This document shows positions 48,472-57,253 of a DNA stretch of 64,000 nucleotides, one piece after another. Source of the DNA: Pelagibacterium limicola (lineage in GTDB: Bacteria > Pseudomonadota > Alphaproteobacteria > Rhizobiales > Devosiaceae); the NCBI RefSeq assembly GCF_015694405.1, contig NZ_JADQDB010000001.1, positions 248,001 to 312,000 on the forward strand, read 5' to 3'. Made by a program: the position numbers and the translations under genes. The notes beneath the pieces are model-generated. The model worked only from the letters and a program-made list of their open reading frames with translations, was not told the DNA's origin and ran no database searches. Positions within the stretch are counted from its first letter, which is position 1. Every line of letters starts with the position of its first letter.

Positions 48472-48819
48472 TTATCCGTTCACGGTATAGCGCGAGATGC
48501 CGTAGGGCGCCACGTCCAGACGCTGCCGCGCCTCGCCATAGCCGATCACGCCAGCATCCACGTCCCAACACCCTGCGCTCACGGTAAAGCTGTAGCTTTG
48601 GCCCGGCGCAATCGCCGTCCCGGACGGCAGGCGGTTGAGGCCATAGCTGCTCTCGACGCACGCCGAAATCAGCACCACGTCGATATGCATCGACGTACCG
48701 TTGACGACCTCGATGGTGCCAGTCGGCCCGCTGTCGCGCACGAGATCGCCGCCGGTGACAAGGCTCGTGCACCCGGCAAGCAGCACGGGCACGGCCAGCG
48801 CCGCGTACAATTTGAACAT
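48472..48819 (-). CDS. Small lipoprotein (115 aa)
   Basis: From ATG 48819 (GGGGGGA upstream) the protein has a lipobox LLAGC (Cys near 17), so it is probably lipid-anchored in the envelope. Conserved-looking features are GTIEVVNGTSMHIDVVLISAC and APGQSYSFTVSAGCWDVDAG, with a second Cys pair. The family is not recognised. It starts upstream of the aminotransferase gene on the same strand with a 23-base gap. Confidence 0.8.
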   Translation of the reverse strand: MFKLYAALAVPVLLAGCTSLVTGGDLVRDSGPTGTIEVVNGTSMHIDVVLISACVESSYGLNRLPSGTAIAPGQSYSFTVSAGCWDVDAGVIGYGEARQRLDVAPYGISRYTVNG

Positions 48820-48970
48820 GAAATCCCCCCGGAATGGGCCGATATCCGGCCACCGGGCCAATCTATTACATCCATGGCAAAGCGCAATCCGCCCTGGTGA
48901 GCCAAAGTCGGTCTTGCGCGTTGGGTATGATCGGGGCAAGCTTACCCCCAATAAAAGAGGAGCCAGCGTC

Positions 48971-49396
48971 ATGTTCGTTGAAGCGATTCTGAATGCCAAG
49001 GGTGACAACGTCATCACCGTCACGTCCCAATCCACCATAGGCGAACTCATCGCCACATTGGCCCGGCACAATATCGGCGCGGTGCTCGTCGTCGACGAGG
49101 GCAAGCTCGTCGGCATCGTCTCCGAACGCGATATCGTCCGCCACCTGGCCGGCAGCGCCGAAGGGTTCCGCGCCCAGCCCGTTTCCACCATCATGACCCG
49201 CAACCTCAAGACCTGCGCCCCCGGCGACACGCTCGACGATGCCATGACCACCATGAGCAGCGGCCGCTTCCGCCACCTCCCCGTCATCGACAACGGCGAA
49301 CTCATCGGCGTCATCTCGATGGGCGACGTCGTCAAGCGCAAGATCGACGAAGCCGAACACGAAGCCAGCCAACTCCGCGAATACATCGCGAGCTAA
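48971..49396 (+). CDS. CBS domain protein
   Basis: This 141-residue protein from ATG 48971 (AGAGGAG upstream) consists of two CBS motifs: STIGELIATLARHNIGAVLVVDEGKLVGIVSERDIV and DTLDDAMTTMSSGRFRHLPVIDNGELIGVISMGDVV, the second ending in KRKIDEAEHEASQLREYI. Such pairs bind adenosyl nucleotides and act as small sensors. It is divergent from the small lipoprotein gene. The ligand and target are unknown. Confidence 0.93.
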   Translation: MFVEAILNAKGDNVITVTSQSTIGELIATLARHNIGAVLVVDEGKLVGIVSERDIVRHLAGSAEGFRAQPVSTIMTRNLKTCAPGDTLDDAMTTMSSGRFRHLPVIDNGELIGVISMGDVVKRKIDEAEHEASQLREYIAS

Positions 49397-49605
49397 AGCA
49401 GCAACGTCTCACCGAACTGCCCTTTGCCCTTTGCCGTGAAGGGAGCAAAGCCGCATCGCGGCTATGCCTTAATCGGCGTTCGCGAAACGAAAGGCCGATA
49501 AGAAGGAAGCGGTGTCTCTGCTGAACGTCGCTATGGGGTGGTTTCCTGCCTGTCGGCTTCCGGAACAATAATGCGCGGAGCCGCCATTCCAGATATCATC
49601 GGAAA

Positions 49606-50136
49606 ATGACGTCAAAACCAAAAGCTTTTCTACTTCATGGTTTCCTAGGCGCTGGGAAAACGACCTTCGCGAAGCGCTTGGAGATGGACCAAGACGCCGT
49701 TCGCTTCACCCATGATGAATGGATGGCCCGGCTCTACGGCGACGACCCACCGGCCGAACTGTTCCAAGCCTACGCCAGACGGGTTTCCGAGGTGATGGAA
49801 GAAACGTGGATCAGGTGTCTACAACTCGGGACGAACGTCGTGCTCGATTTTGGCTTCTGGTCGCGAGCTGAGCGAAGACGCGTCCGCGCCGTGGCGGCGT
49901 CGCACGGAGCCGTGGCCATCCTCTATCGTTTGAACTGCTCAGAAGATGTGGCATGGGCGCGGATAGCCGAGCGAAACAAGCGATTGGCCGGAAATCTCTA
50001 CGTCGCGCCGAACACGTTCCAAGTCCTCAAAGCCCGCTTCGAACCCTTACATGAAGATGAAGACCGCATTGAGATCGGGGGAGAGAAACCCAGCACACAA
50101 CAACCTGCTCGACCTGGTGCACATGAACCCAGATAA
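49606..50136 (+). CDS. P-loop ATP-binding protein (zeta/AAA kinase-like)
   Basis: This 176-residue protein has a Walker A GFLGAGKTTFAKRL (near 12-25), a DEW motif (TTHDEWMARLYG-like segment near 36-46) and VVLDFGFWSRAERRRVR, the layout of small P-loop kinases often annotated as ATP-binding proteins or zeta-toxin-like. The phosphate acceptor is unknown. The neighbouring region is less GC-rich than most of the window. The gene stands alone between the CBS protein and the frameshifted hydrolase genes. Confidence 0.8.
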   Translation: MTSKPKAFLLHGFLGAGKTTFAKRLEMDQDAVRFTHDEWMARLYGDDPPAELFQAYARRVSEVMEETWIRCLQLGTNVVLDFGFWSRAERRRVRAVAASHGAVAILYRLNCSEDVAWARIAERNKRLAGNLYVAPNTFQVLKARFEPLHEDEDRIEIGGEKPSTQQPARPGAHEPR

Positions 50137-50269
50137 CGTCCACTTCCTGCATGGGTTTGTGAACGACGGGACGACGTGGAGTGGTGGAAGGATGGTCCGG
50201 TTTGGGAAGGAATTGTCGATTTACTGCCGTCCACCTCCGGTATCGATCAGTTCATGTCTTTGTGCGCTT

Positions 50270-51196
50270 CTAAGAACTGGAGGATCGCTTCCACGACACC
50301 GAGCGCAAGGGGTAGGTTGGATCAGCATAGGTGGCGATGTTGGCTGCCACGTCGTTCGGAGGAACGACTTTGAGCACATGGTTGGTGTTGGGAACTAGGA
50401 CGAAATCCGCCGATGGCGCCGCGGCTTTCAGAGCCTCCGCGTCCGCAACGCCGACCTGAACGTCCGCTTCCCCCTGAACAATCAGGATTGGCTTGGAGAT
50501 GCGCTCGACCAGTTGGGTGGGGTTCAGGGAGAACGCGCTGATCAGAAATCCCTGTATGGCAGGCGCGAACAAGGGGGTCAGCGGTGCTGGCAGATCGGCA
50601 TCGTCGACCTGCCTGCCTGCCGCCAGGGCGTCGATAGTCGCATCGGCTTGAGAAAGAAGTGGGGCGTTGGCCGGATTGGAGCGGAGTTGCTCCTTCAGCA
50701 CGTCGCCGAGCGGACGACCGGGCGTCGCCACGAGGATCAGCCCGCAGACTGCATCTTCTTCCTGAGCGGTGGCCAAAGCGACAAGGCCACCTTCGCTGTG
50801 TCCAAGGAGCCAGACACAGTCCGTTCCGGTCGCGTCGCGAATGGTTTTCACCCAGGCGCGGGTATCGTCCACGTAGTCGTCGATCGTCACCGCGTTGGCA
50901 TCCGGAATTGCACCGGCGCTACCAAACATGCCCCGCTTGTCGATCCGGACTGTCGAGACCCCTTGCGCGCCTAGTTCCTCGGCCAGCAGGCGGTATGATC
51001 CGGCATTGATCCCGAGAGGGCTGTTTCCGTCCCGGTCTGTCGGCCCGGAACCTGGGATGATGAGAACGACGGGGGCAGCAGGGTCTTCGGTTCTCGTTAG
51101 GGATCTCTTCAAGTCTCCCTGAGGACCGGGAGCCAGGATGTCCTCTGATGGCAAGGCGGCTGCGGCGAGCGCGATCGTGGACGCAAACAGAAGCAT
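50270..51196 (-). pseudogene. Alpha/beta hydrolase with frameshifted C-terminus
   Basis: I start it at ATG 51196 (GGAGGAG upstream), giving a signal peptide ending AAAALPSED. Core motifs GSGPTDRDGNSPLG, GHSEGG (nucleophile Ser) and VQGEADVQVG are intact. Near the end the frame shifts at a G-run (GGGG at 50309-50312): the read-through tail is RSVSWKRSSSS, while one extra base there would give PLALGVVEAILQFLEAHKD, a normal hydrolase C-terminal helix, stopping at 50247. It may be a real mutation or an assembly error; the enzyme may still fold. Confidence 0.75.
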
Positions 51197-51380
51197 CACT
51201 CCTCCGACGCTGGCAGGGAATCCTCCAAGCACCTGCATATTCGAGCAGTGTCCGCTTTCGAGCAAGCCTTGATCGCGTCGGAAGGGCAGACTTGGGGTCG
51301 CTGGCGGCTGGCCCGCGTTCAGCAGTCGCTAAGCTCGTCAGCGAGTTCATGGAGGGGGGAGCGGATGTTGGACAGACCGA

Positions 51381-51764
51381 TCATGGGTCTTGCAGGTTGG
51401 ATCTGGGCTTTTCTCTTCTCAACTCATCCAAGGCCCCGATAGCGCGCCGGGCACGATGCAGCGACGGGAGAGTCGGACCGTGGGCGTGACGGCGTGCCGC
51501 CGCCCGTTCGTCCGCACTTAAACCGAGTTTCCGCACATAGGCGTCAAAGCCCTGCCAGTCGGCTGGGTCAATTGCCCGCGCCACGACCTCGACCTCTTGG
51601 TCAAACTCATCCTCGGCTAAAAACGAAATCTCCGAAGGGCTGTCCAGGCTTCGATCACCGGCCTCCGGTCGGCCCGTTTGCACCACTCGGTGGGCTTCAG
51701 CCCTTGCTCGCAGCGCAATGCCGATAAGCCAATCAACGGGACGGGAAAGAAGCAGCCACTTCAC
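51381..51764 (-). CDS. Uncertain small protein (about 127 aa)
   Basis: A frame from GTG 51764 encodes about 127 residues beginning VKWLLLSRPVDWLIGI with a short hydrophobic start, then a mixed helical part (AEDEFDQEVEVVARAIDPADWQGF). The coding signal is weak: no clear ribosome site, no recognised family, and the tail (RREKPRSNLQDP) looks arbitrary. It lies in a patch of unusual composition. I keep it as low-confidence rather than as a firm gene. Confidence 0.3.
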   Translation of the reverse strand: MKWLLLSRPVDWLIGIALRARAEAHRVVQTGRPEAGDRSLDSPSEISFLAEDEFDQEVEVVARAIDPADWQGFDAYVRKLGLSADERAAARRHAHGPTLPSLHRARRAIGALDELRREKPRSNLQDP

Positions 51765-51949
51765 GAATGTTCTCTGCAAAGGTCAAACTGGGCATGGATG
51801 GCAAATTAGCGAGCGCAATGGCGCATTGGCAATGTCCGAAATTAGGTTGAAAGCCCAAACGCTCCCCGAGCCCCTCCCATCGCCGCCCCTTGCCCGAGCC
51901 CGTCCAACCCGCTACCACTCGCCTCCCGCCGCCAATATCCCCCAGGCCC

Positions 51950-52840
51950 ATGCCCCGCTCCCTAGCTCTCCTCTGCCTCCTCGTCGCCACCGTCATCTGG
52001 GGCTTTGCCTTCATCGCGCAGAAAACGGCAATGGACGTCATGGGGCCGCTGACCTTCATGGCCGGTCGCTATCTCCTCGGCGGCCTCGTCATCCTGCCGC
52101 TCGCCCTTTACGAGAACGCCCGCCGCCCCGAGCCGTTGACCGGTCGCCAATGGGCGCTGATCGGTTTTCTCAGCGTCAACTTCTTCATGGGCTCGTGGCT
52201 GCAGCAGGCCGGGTTGCTCTATACGACCGTCACCAATAGCGGTTTCCTCACCGGGCTTTACGTCTTCTTCGTGCCGCTGATCCTGCTCGTCGTCTTCCGC
52301 ACGCCGCCCTCGAGGCTTGTGTGGCTCGCGGTTCCCATCGCGCTTTTCGGCCTGTTTCTCCTCAACGGGGCAACGCTCGACGGCTTCAACCAGGGCGATC
52401 TGCTGGTCATCGGCAGCGCGGTGTTCTGGGCGCTGCAGGTCCTCGTGCTGGGCTTTCTCGCCCGCGAGACCGGCCGTCCGGTATTCATTTCCGCAATCAG
52501 CTTCCTCGCCGCGGGCCTCCTCAGCGCCGGCGGCGCCTTCGCCTTCGAAGCGCCAACCCTCCAGGCCGTCCAGCTCGGCTGGGTCGAAATCCTTTATGCG
52601 GGCCTGCTCTCAACCGCCATCGGTTTCACGCTTCAGGCCGTCGGCCAGCAGCACGTGCCCCCGGCCAATGCGGCCATTATCCTCTCGGCGGAAACCCTTT
52701 TCGCCGCCCTGGGCGGGGCCGTCATCCTCGGCGAGCGCCTGCCCGGGGCGGGTTACGCCGGCGCCGCGCTGATCTTCGCCGCCATCCTTCTGGTCGAAGT
52801 GATCCCCCAGTTCAAACGGAAAGCAGCCGTGCTCGGCTGA
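51950..52840 (+). CDS. DMT (EamA) family transporter
   Basis: This 296-residue protein has about ten membrane helices and the two EamA halves: ATVIWGFAFIAQKTAMDVMGP at the start and GWVEILYAGLLSTAIGFTLQAVGQQHVPPANAA with SAETLFAALGGAVILGERL in the second. DMT carriers export amino acids, metabolites or drugs. I prefer ATG 51950; an in-frame TTG at 51890 would add 20 residues. The substrate is unknown. Confidence 0.88.
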   Translation: MPRSLALLCLLVATVIWGFAFIAQKTAMDVMGPLTFMAGRYLLGGLVILPLALYENARRPEPLTGRQWALIGFLSVNFFMGSWLQQAGLLYTTVTNSGFLTGLYVFFVPLILLVVFRTPPSRLVWLAVPIALFGLFLLNGATLDGFNQGDLLVIGSAVFWALQVLVLGFLARETGRPVFISAISFLAAGLLSAGGAFAFEAPTLQAVQLGWVEILYAGLLSTAIGFTLQAVGQQHVPPANAAIILSAETLFAALGGAVILGERLPGAGYAGAALIFAAILLVEVIPQFKRKAAVLG

Positions 52841-52889
52841 GCCGTCGGCTCGGCCAGCACGACCGGCTCGCCCGAGCGCGGTCTGGCGG

Positions 52890-53291
52890 CTACCGCACGC
52901 GGCGAAGCCTGATGTCCTCGCAGAAGACGAAGAGAACACACGCATTGAGCCGCATCGTATTGGCGTTCGTTTGCGTCACCGTCCCGCCGATATTGAATCC
53001 CTCGAGCGTCACCGTGCCCTGCCAGTGCCCCGGCCGCGTCTGCCGCGCGTCCTTGAACATGTAGGTGTTGAGATATTTGGTGTTGCGCGCGTCCTTCTTG
53101 TCTTCCTGGATCCAGATCAGCTCCGCGCACAACCGGTCTCCGTTCGGCCCGCAATAGGTGAATTCGTAGCGCGACTCGCGGTTGTCCGGCTCCCATATCC
53201 CGATCGGATCGAGCTGCTGCGCACCCGCGCCGGCCGCGCCCAACAGGGCCAGCGAAAACCCCAGAACCAGAGAGAACAATTTACGCTGCAT
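52890..53291 (-). CDS. DUF2147-like secreted protein
   Basis: This 133-residue protein starts at ATG 53291 (AAGGAG upstream) with a signal peptide ending AGAGAQQ (near 25). The mature domain has GIWEPDNRESRYEFTYC, CAELIWIQEDKKDARNTKYL and the C-terminal VLFVFCEDIRLRRV, the usual DUF2147 pattern. Family members are secreted and of unknown function. It faces the DMT transporter gene convergently. Confidence 0.85.
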   Translation of the reverse strand: MQRKLFSLVLGFSLALLGAAGAGAQQLDPIGIWEPDNRESRYEFTYCGPNGDRLCAELIWIQEDKKDARNTKYLNTYMFKDARQTRPGHWQGTVTLEGFNIGGTVTQTNANTMRLNACVLFVFCEDIRLRRVR

Positions 53292-53564
53292 TTTTAGCTC
53301 CTTGAGCAAGAACAGCCTCTTATATCCCGACGGCACCTGAACGGCGGCTGAATCGATGCCCCCCGATTGCGTCATATCAATGTCACGAGGCACCCTTAGG
53401 ACTCCCAGTCAGCAGGCTCAACCCCGCCTGCGCCGCCGGTTCCCCGCCGGCCCCCTCCACGGTCGCCCGTCCCGGCGACCGTTTTTCTGTGGACGCGCCC
53501 GTCCCTGCTGGTGGCCCGGCCGCCAAGCCGCGATATGAAACGCTAAACGCGTCCGGGATCGCCC

Positions 53565-54158
53565 ATGGCCAAGCTCTATTTCTCCTATGCCGCGATGAAT
53601 GCCGGCAAGTCGACCATTCTGCTCCAGGCGTCCCACAATTATCGCGAGCGGGGCATGAACACCCTTCTCTTTACGGCCGCACTGGACGACCGCGCGGGTC
53701 TCGGTGTCATCGCGTCCCGCATCGGCGTTTCGACACAGGCGCGATACTTCAGCCCCGAGGACGACCTGTTCACCCAGATCGCCGAGGCGCACGCCCGCGA
53801 AACCTGCAGTTGCGTATTCTTCGATGAAGCCCAGTTCCTGACCCCCGATCAGGTCTGGCAGCTCGCCCGCGTCGCCGACCGCCTCGGTATCCCTGTCATG
53901 TGCTATGGGCTCCGCACCGATTTCCAGGGCAAGCTCTTTCCCGGCTCCGCCGAATTGCTGGCCATTGCCGATAGCCTGCGCGAGATTCGCACCATCTGCC
54001 ATTGCGGGGCCAAGGCCACCATGGTCGTTCGCCTGGGCGCCGACGGCGCGCCCCTGACCGAAGGCGACCAGATCGACATTGGCGGCAATGACAAATATGT
54101 ATCGCTATGCCGACGTCACTGGGAAGAAGAGACGGGACACTACCCGCCGGAAGGATAG
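53565..54158 (+). CDS. tdk: Thymidine kinase
   Basis: This 197-residue enzyme phosphorylates thymidine in pyrimidine salvage. The P-loop is AAMNAGKSTILL (near 9-20), the acidic catalytic region is FFDEAQFLTPDQV, and zinc-binding Cys appear in ICHCGAKATMV and SLCRRHW. Length is normal for the bacterial TK1-like family. The thioesterase gene starts 4 bases after its stop, so the two form an operon. Confidence 0.96.
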   Translation: MAKLYFSYAAMNAGKSTILLQASHNYRERGMNTLLFTAALDDRAGLGVIASRIGVSTQARYFSPEDDLFTQIAEAHARETCSCVFFDEAQFLTPDQVWQLARVADRLGIPVMCYGLRTDFQGKLFPGSAELLAIADSLREIRTICHCGAKATMVVRLGADGAPLTEGDQIDIGGNDKYVSLCRRHWEEETGHYPPEG

Positions 54159-54162
54159 AGAT

Positions 54163-54549
54163 ATGAGCGCAGACACCGAACCCCGGGGCAAGCTGACCAT
54201 CCGCACCATGGCCATGCCCGCCGACACCAACGCTGCGGGGGACATCTTCGGCGGCTGGGTCATGAGCCAGATGGATATTGCCGGCGGCATCGCCGCCGTG
54301 GAGGAATTCGGCGGACGCTTCGCAACCGTCGCCGTCGAAGCGATGACCTTTATCGCCCCGGTCAAGGTCGGCGACGTCCTCTGCGTCTACACCTGGGTCG
54401 AGCGCGTTGGCACCACCTCGATCAAGATCGGCATGGAAGCCCATACCCGCTCCCGCCGCGCGCCCAACCGCACCAAGGTCACCGAAGGCCACTTCATCTA
54501 TGTCGCCTTGACCGACGACGGCCAGAAACGCGTGATCGGCAAGAGCTGA
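54163..54549 (+). CDS. YciA-like acyl-CoA thioesterase
   Basis: This 128-residue hotdog-fold enzyme from ATG 54163 (AAGGATAGAGAT upstream) has MPADTNAAGDIFGGWVMSQMD with the catalytic Asp, VAVEAMTFIAPVKVGD and RTKVTEGHFIYVAL. YciA-type enzymes hydrolyse medium to long acyl-CoAs. It is directly downstream of tdk and translationally close, but no functional link is obvious. Confidence 0.92.
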   Translation: MSADTEPRGKLTIRTMAMPADTNAAGDIFGGWVMSQMDIAGGIAAVEEFGGRFATVAVEAMTFIAPVKVGDVLCVYTWVERVGTTSIKIGMEAHTRSRRAPNRTKVTEGHFIYVALTDDGQKRVIGKS

Positions 54550-54880
54550 CCCACCGGGCCGGACTTCGCGACCAAACAGGGTCCCGGCCCTTGCTGGAGT
54601 TGAGGGACACCCGCCCCGAATACCCCATCCTCTGTTCATGTCCGGTTCAACCGCCATCGATTATTCATGGTGATCATGATATCGATGCGCGTTTGCAATA
54701 AACGCGTCTGCGGTATTGGGAACTTACTGGCATTGCTGGAAGTTTTCCATCCAGTCGAGCGTTTCTCGAAGAAGTGGCTGCCACTTGTTCATAGGGAAGC
54801 GCGGTAAAAACAAAAGCCCTGGGTCTCCCCTTTTTGTCGAATGGGAGTTCCCCGGGTCGTCGCCTCCAAGGGAGAAAGAA
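54550..54880. other. Intergenic region before SH3-domain gene
   Basis: This 331-base region contains a G/C hairpin near the thioesterase end (GGGCCGG pairs with CCGGCCC, with a bulge) and a second hairpin near 54690 (CGCGTTT with AAACGCG). No gene was seen. The promoter of the secreted SH3 gene should be here. Confidence 0.45.
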
Positions 54881-55522
54881 ATGAATATGCGCAAACTTGC
54901 CACAGCCGCCATCGTCGCACTGGCGACGCTCCTGGGCGGCGCCGGCACCGCCTTCGCCTACGACGCAGCCGCGACCACCACCCTCAATGTGCGTTCCGGC
55001 CCCGGCACCAACTTCCGCGTGGTCGGCGTTCTTGACCGCAACCAGATCGTGCAGGTCATCGAGTGTAATGCCTCCAACACCTGGTGCCGCGTGCAGGATC
55101 GTACGCTGCAGGGCTGGGCATCGGCGCGTTACCTGCAGCCGGTTGCCGGCGGCACCCCGCCGCGTCCGCAGCCGGCGCCCACACGGCCCGATGTCGGCAT
55201 TTCCATCACCACGCCCGGTTTCTCGATCGGCATCGGCACGGGCCGTCCCGGTGTCACGCCGCCGGCTGGCCAGATCTGCTTTTTCGAGGAATTCGATTAC
55301 CGCGGGCGCAGCCTTTGCGTAAACGAAGGCGCTTCCGCGCGCTTCATCGAGCGCTTCTGGGATAATCGCATCCGCTCGGCCCGCGTCGAAGGCAATGTCG
55401 AAGCCACTGTCTGCACCCAGTCCAATTTCGCCGGCCGTTGTGCGGTGATCGACCGCTCGGTGCGCAACCTTGGCATGCTCTCGGACGATATTTCGTCCTA
55501 CTGGGTTTCCCGCGCCCGGTAA
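54881..55522 (+). CDS. Secreted SH3-domain protein with crystallin-like C-terminus
   Basis: This 213-residue protein starts at ATG 54881 (GGGAGA upstream), with a signal peptide ending AFAYDAA (near 25). The SH3-type domain follows (TTLNVRSGPGTNFRVVGVLDRNQIVQVIE, GWASARYLQP), then a proline-rich hinge (PPRPQPAPTRP) and a beta/gamma-crystallin-like part (CFFEEFDYRGRSLCVNEG, CTQSNFAGRCAVID). Such proteins are periplasmic and probably bind cell wall or protein ligands. A very strong terminator follows. Confidence 0.85.
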   Translation: MNMRKLATAAIVALATLLGGAGTAFAYDAAATTTLNVRSGPGTNFRVVGVLDRNQIVQVIECNASNTWCRVQDRTLQGWASARYLQPVAGGTPPRPQPAPTRPDVGISITTPGFSIGIGTGRPGVTPPAGQICFFEEFDYRGRSLCVNEGASARFIERFWDNRIRSARVEGNVEATVCTQSNFAGRCAVIDRSVRNLGMLSDDISSYWVSRAR

Positions 55523-55559
55523 CAGGGCCGCGCTCGGCGCTTGCAGGGTTTAGTTACCC

Positions 55560-55597
55560 AAGCCCCTCCCCCGAACGGGGGAGGGGCTTTTTGTTTT
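55560..55597 (+). terminator. Strong intrinsic terminator, 13-bp stem
   Basis: AAGCCCCTCCCCC pairs with GGGGGAGGGGCTT around GAAC, followed by a T-rich run. The 13-bp perfect stem makes this the strongest terminator in the window. Confidence 0.95.
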
Positions 55598-55775
55598 GGC
55601 AGCCGCCCCACCATTGTCCCCCCACGGCCACATATCCATCCTCCAGAGCATATTTCTGTTGCACGATTGCAATAGTTCCCGACGTACGGCCCTCCCCAGC
55701 GAATCGGCGCCCCTTTCTCGCCACATGCCCATGCAGAACCGGTTCTCAGCGTCAATATCTGAAGGTTAGGGTTTA

Positions 55776-56174
55776 ATGAAATTCATCAAAGCTGCCGCGC
55801 TTGCCGCGGCATTGGGTACCGGTGTGGCATCTTTCGCGGCTCCGGTCTCCTTCGCGCAGGAAATGGTCGCCGTCGTCCAGACCTCGACCGGAGTTGCTTC
55901 CTGGTATGGCGGAAAGTTCCACGGCCGCCGCACCGCATCGGGCGAAACCTACAATCAGCACGCCCTCACCGCTGCCCACCGTTCGCTGCCCTTCGGCACC
56001 GAAGTTGTGGTCACCAATCAGGCCAACGGCCGGAGTGTCGTTGTCCGCATCAATGATCGGGGGCCATTTTCCGGCGGTCGCGTCATTGACCTTTCCCATA
56101 AGGCTGCCAGCCAGATCGGCATGGTCAATTCAGGCACTGCGCGCGTTACCATCGAGGTTATCGGCGGCGCGTAG
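55776..56174 (+). CDS. RlpA-like double-psi beta-barrel protein
   Basis: This 132-residue protein has a signal peptide ending SFAQEMV (near 28) and a DPBB domain with GVASWYGGKFHGRRTASGE, LPFGTEVVVTNQANGRSVVVRI and NDRGPFSGGRVIDLSHKAA. RlpA-type proteins act on peptidoglycan (denuded glycan strands) or localise to septa. The SPOR domain of full RlpA is missing, so this is a short form. No lipobox Cys is present, so it is soluble. Confidence 0.9.
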   Translation: MKFIKAAALAAALGTGVASFAAPVSFAQEMVAVVQTSTGVASWYGGKFHGRRTASGETYNQHALTAAHRSLPFGTEVVVTNQANGRSVVVRINDRGPFSGGRVIDLSHKAASQIGMVNSGTARVTIEVIGGA

Positions 56175-56327
56175 GCTCCGGACACACAAGTCCGCAGACA
56201 AAGGTAAACCTAAAATTTACCTACAAATTTAGTTTCCCGCACAAGGGCCGGCGACAGGAGCATAATCGCTCCTGATGCTGGCCCCGCGGGGGTTTCCCAA
56301 GGCGCCAGGGAGTAGAGGAGAGTTGCC

Positions 56328-56447
56328 ATGTCTTACAAACTGCCGGCACAAAAGCTCGTCTCGATGACCGTCGCCGCTCTGACAGGTGCCGTGATGTGCG
56401 GCCTGTTCGCGTTTGTCCTGCTGGTCACTGGTGCGCTAGCCGCCTGA
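56328..56447 (+). CDS. Miniprotein 1, single-pass membrane (39 aa)
   Basis: ATG 56328 follows GAGGAG by 7 bases and ends at TGA 56445-56447. The product is KLVSMTVAALTGAVMC ... LVTGALAA, nearly all one hydrophobic helix after a short polar start (MSYKLPAQ). It is clearly a paralogue of the miniprotein 164 bases downstream: both have L(V/I)xM(S/T)(V/I)Ax(x)TGAV and end in TGA-x-A. No family is known to me. Confidence 0.7.
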   Translation: MSYKLPAQKLVSMTVAALTGAVMCGLFAFVLLVTGALAA

Positions 56448-56611
56448 GCCGCCCGGGCGGCGCAGCCGCCTGCCTGAACCGTCCATTCAGTGGCCATTCA
56501 GCCGCATCCTGTTCATTTGCCTGCCTGGAACACGAAAACGTCATTGCGCGAAACCGATCCGCGCCGCGCTGCGTTGAAGGTTTCGAGAGGCATCGAACGA
56601 AGGAGGCAATA

Positions 56612-56713
56612 ATGGCCCGCACCCTGATCCAGATGAGCATTGCCGGCGCGACCGGCGCAGTCCTTTTGACCATGATGGTGGTCGTCATGGCGTTCACCGG
56701 CGCCTTCGCCTGA
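56612..56713 (+). CDS. Miniprotein 2, single-pass membrane (33 aa)
   Basis: ATG 56612 follows AAGGAGG by 6-7 bases. The 33-residue product is MARTLIQMSIAGATGAV, then a hydrophobic stretch ending TGAFA. It parallels miniprotein 1 residue by residue over the helix (LxxMxxAxxTGAV ... TGAxA), with a shorter polar start. The pair is likely a local duplication. The strong ribosome sites argue that both are translated. Confidence 0.7.
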   Translation: MARTLIQMSIAGATGAVLLTMMVVVMAFTGAFA

Positions 56714-56740
56714 CCGCCGCCCCAAAAGCCCTAGTCTTCG

Positions 56741-57253
56741 CTATCGCCCCGCCGCATCCCCCCGGCGGGGCGTTTCGTTTCCCGCCCACAGGCCGAGCCC
56801 CGCATCGAGCGAAAGCGTGCCCCCTCCCATCCGCATCAGAATGATCGTCATCGCTGCCCACGCGAGATGGAAATTGGCCCAACCATCGGGCACCGTAAGC
56901 TGGATGATCGCCGTCATCACCAGCAGCCCCAGCGCCGCATAACGCGTGAAGAGCCCCAGCACCAGCAGCACCGGCAGGACGATCTCCCCGATCGCCGCCG
57001 CCCAGGCCATGAGCCCCGGGAACGGATAGGCATACTGCTCCCCCAGGATGTGCAGCCTGAATTCCTGCCCGAACAGGAACAGCGTACTGGGCCGCATCAC
57101 GAGGAACCCGTCCCACTTGGTCAGCCCCGACCGCCAGAAGGGAACCGCCAGCGCAACCCGCAACAGGACGAGCGCCAGCCATAGCGGTACCGCCCCGATC
57201 CACCCGTCCACCCGCAAACAGGCCGCCCTTGCCCGCGCGCCAATCGCCGTCAT
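56741..57253 (-). CDS. DoxX-family membrane protein in bufferin operon
   Basis: From ATG 57253 this 170-residue protein has four membrane helices in the DoxX layout: PLWLALVLLRVALAVPFWRSGLTKWDGF, then PGLMAWAAAIGEIVLPVLLVLGLFTR, LLVMTAIIQLTV and HLAWAAMTIILMRMGG. It is the last gene of the bufA-bufB-bufC operon, overlapping bufC by 4 bases (ATGA), so translation is coupled. In bufferin operons a DoxX protein is often present; its role is not known. Confidence 0.88.
   Translation of the reverse strand: MTAIGARARAACLRVDGWIGAVPLWLALVLLRVALAVPFWRSGLTKWDGFLVMRPSTLFLFGQEFRLHILGEQYAYPFPGLMAWAAAIGEIVLPVLLVLGLFTRYAALGLLVMTAIIQLTVPDGWANFHLAWAAMTIILMRMGGGTLSLDAGLGLWAGNETPRRGDAAGR

Noticed and set aside
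49606-50136. Toxin of a toxin-antitoxin pair (zeta-like)
   Set aside because: No small antitoxin gene lies next to it and zeta-specific motifs are incomplete; kept as a generic P-loop protein.
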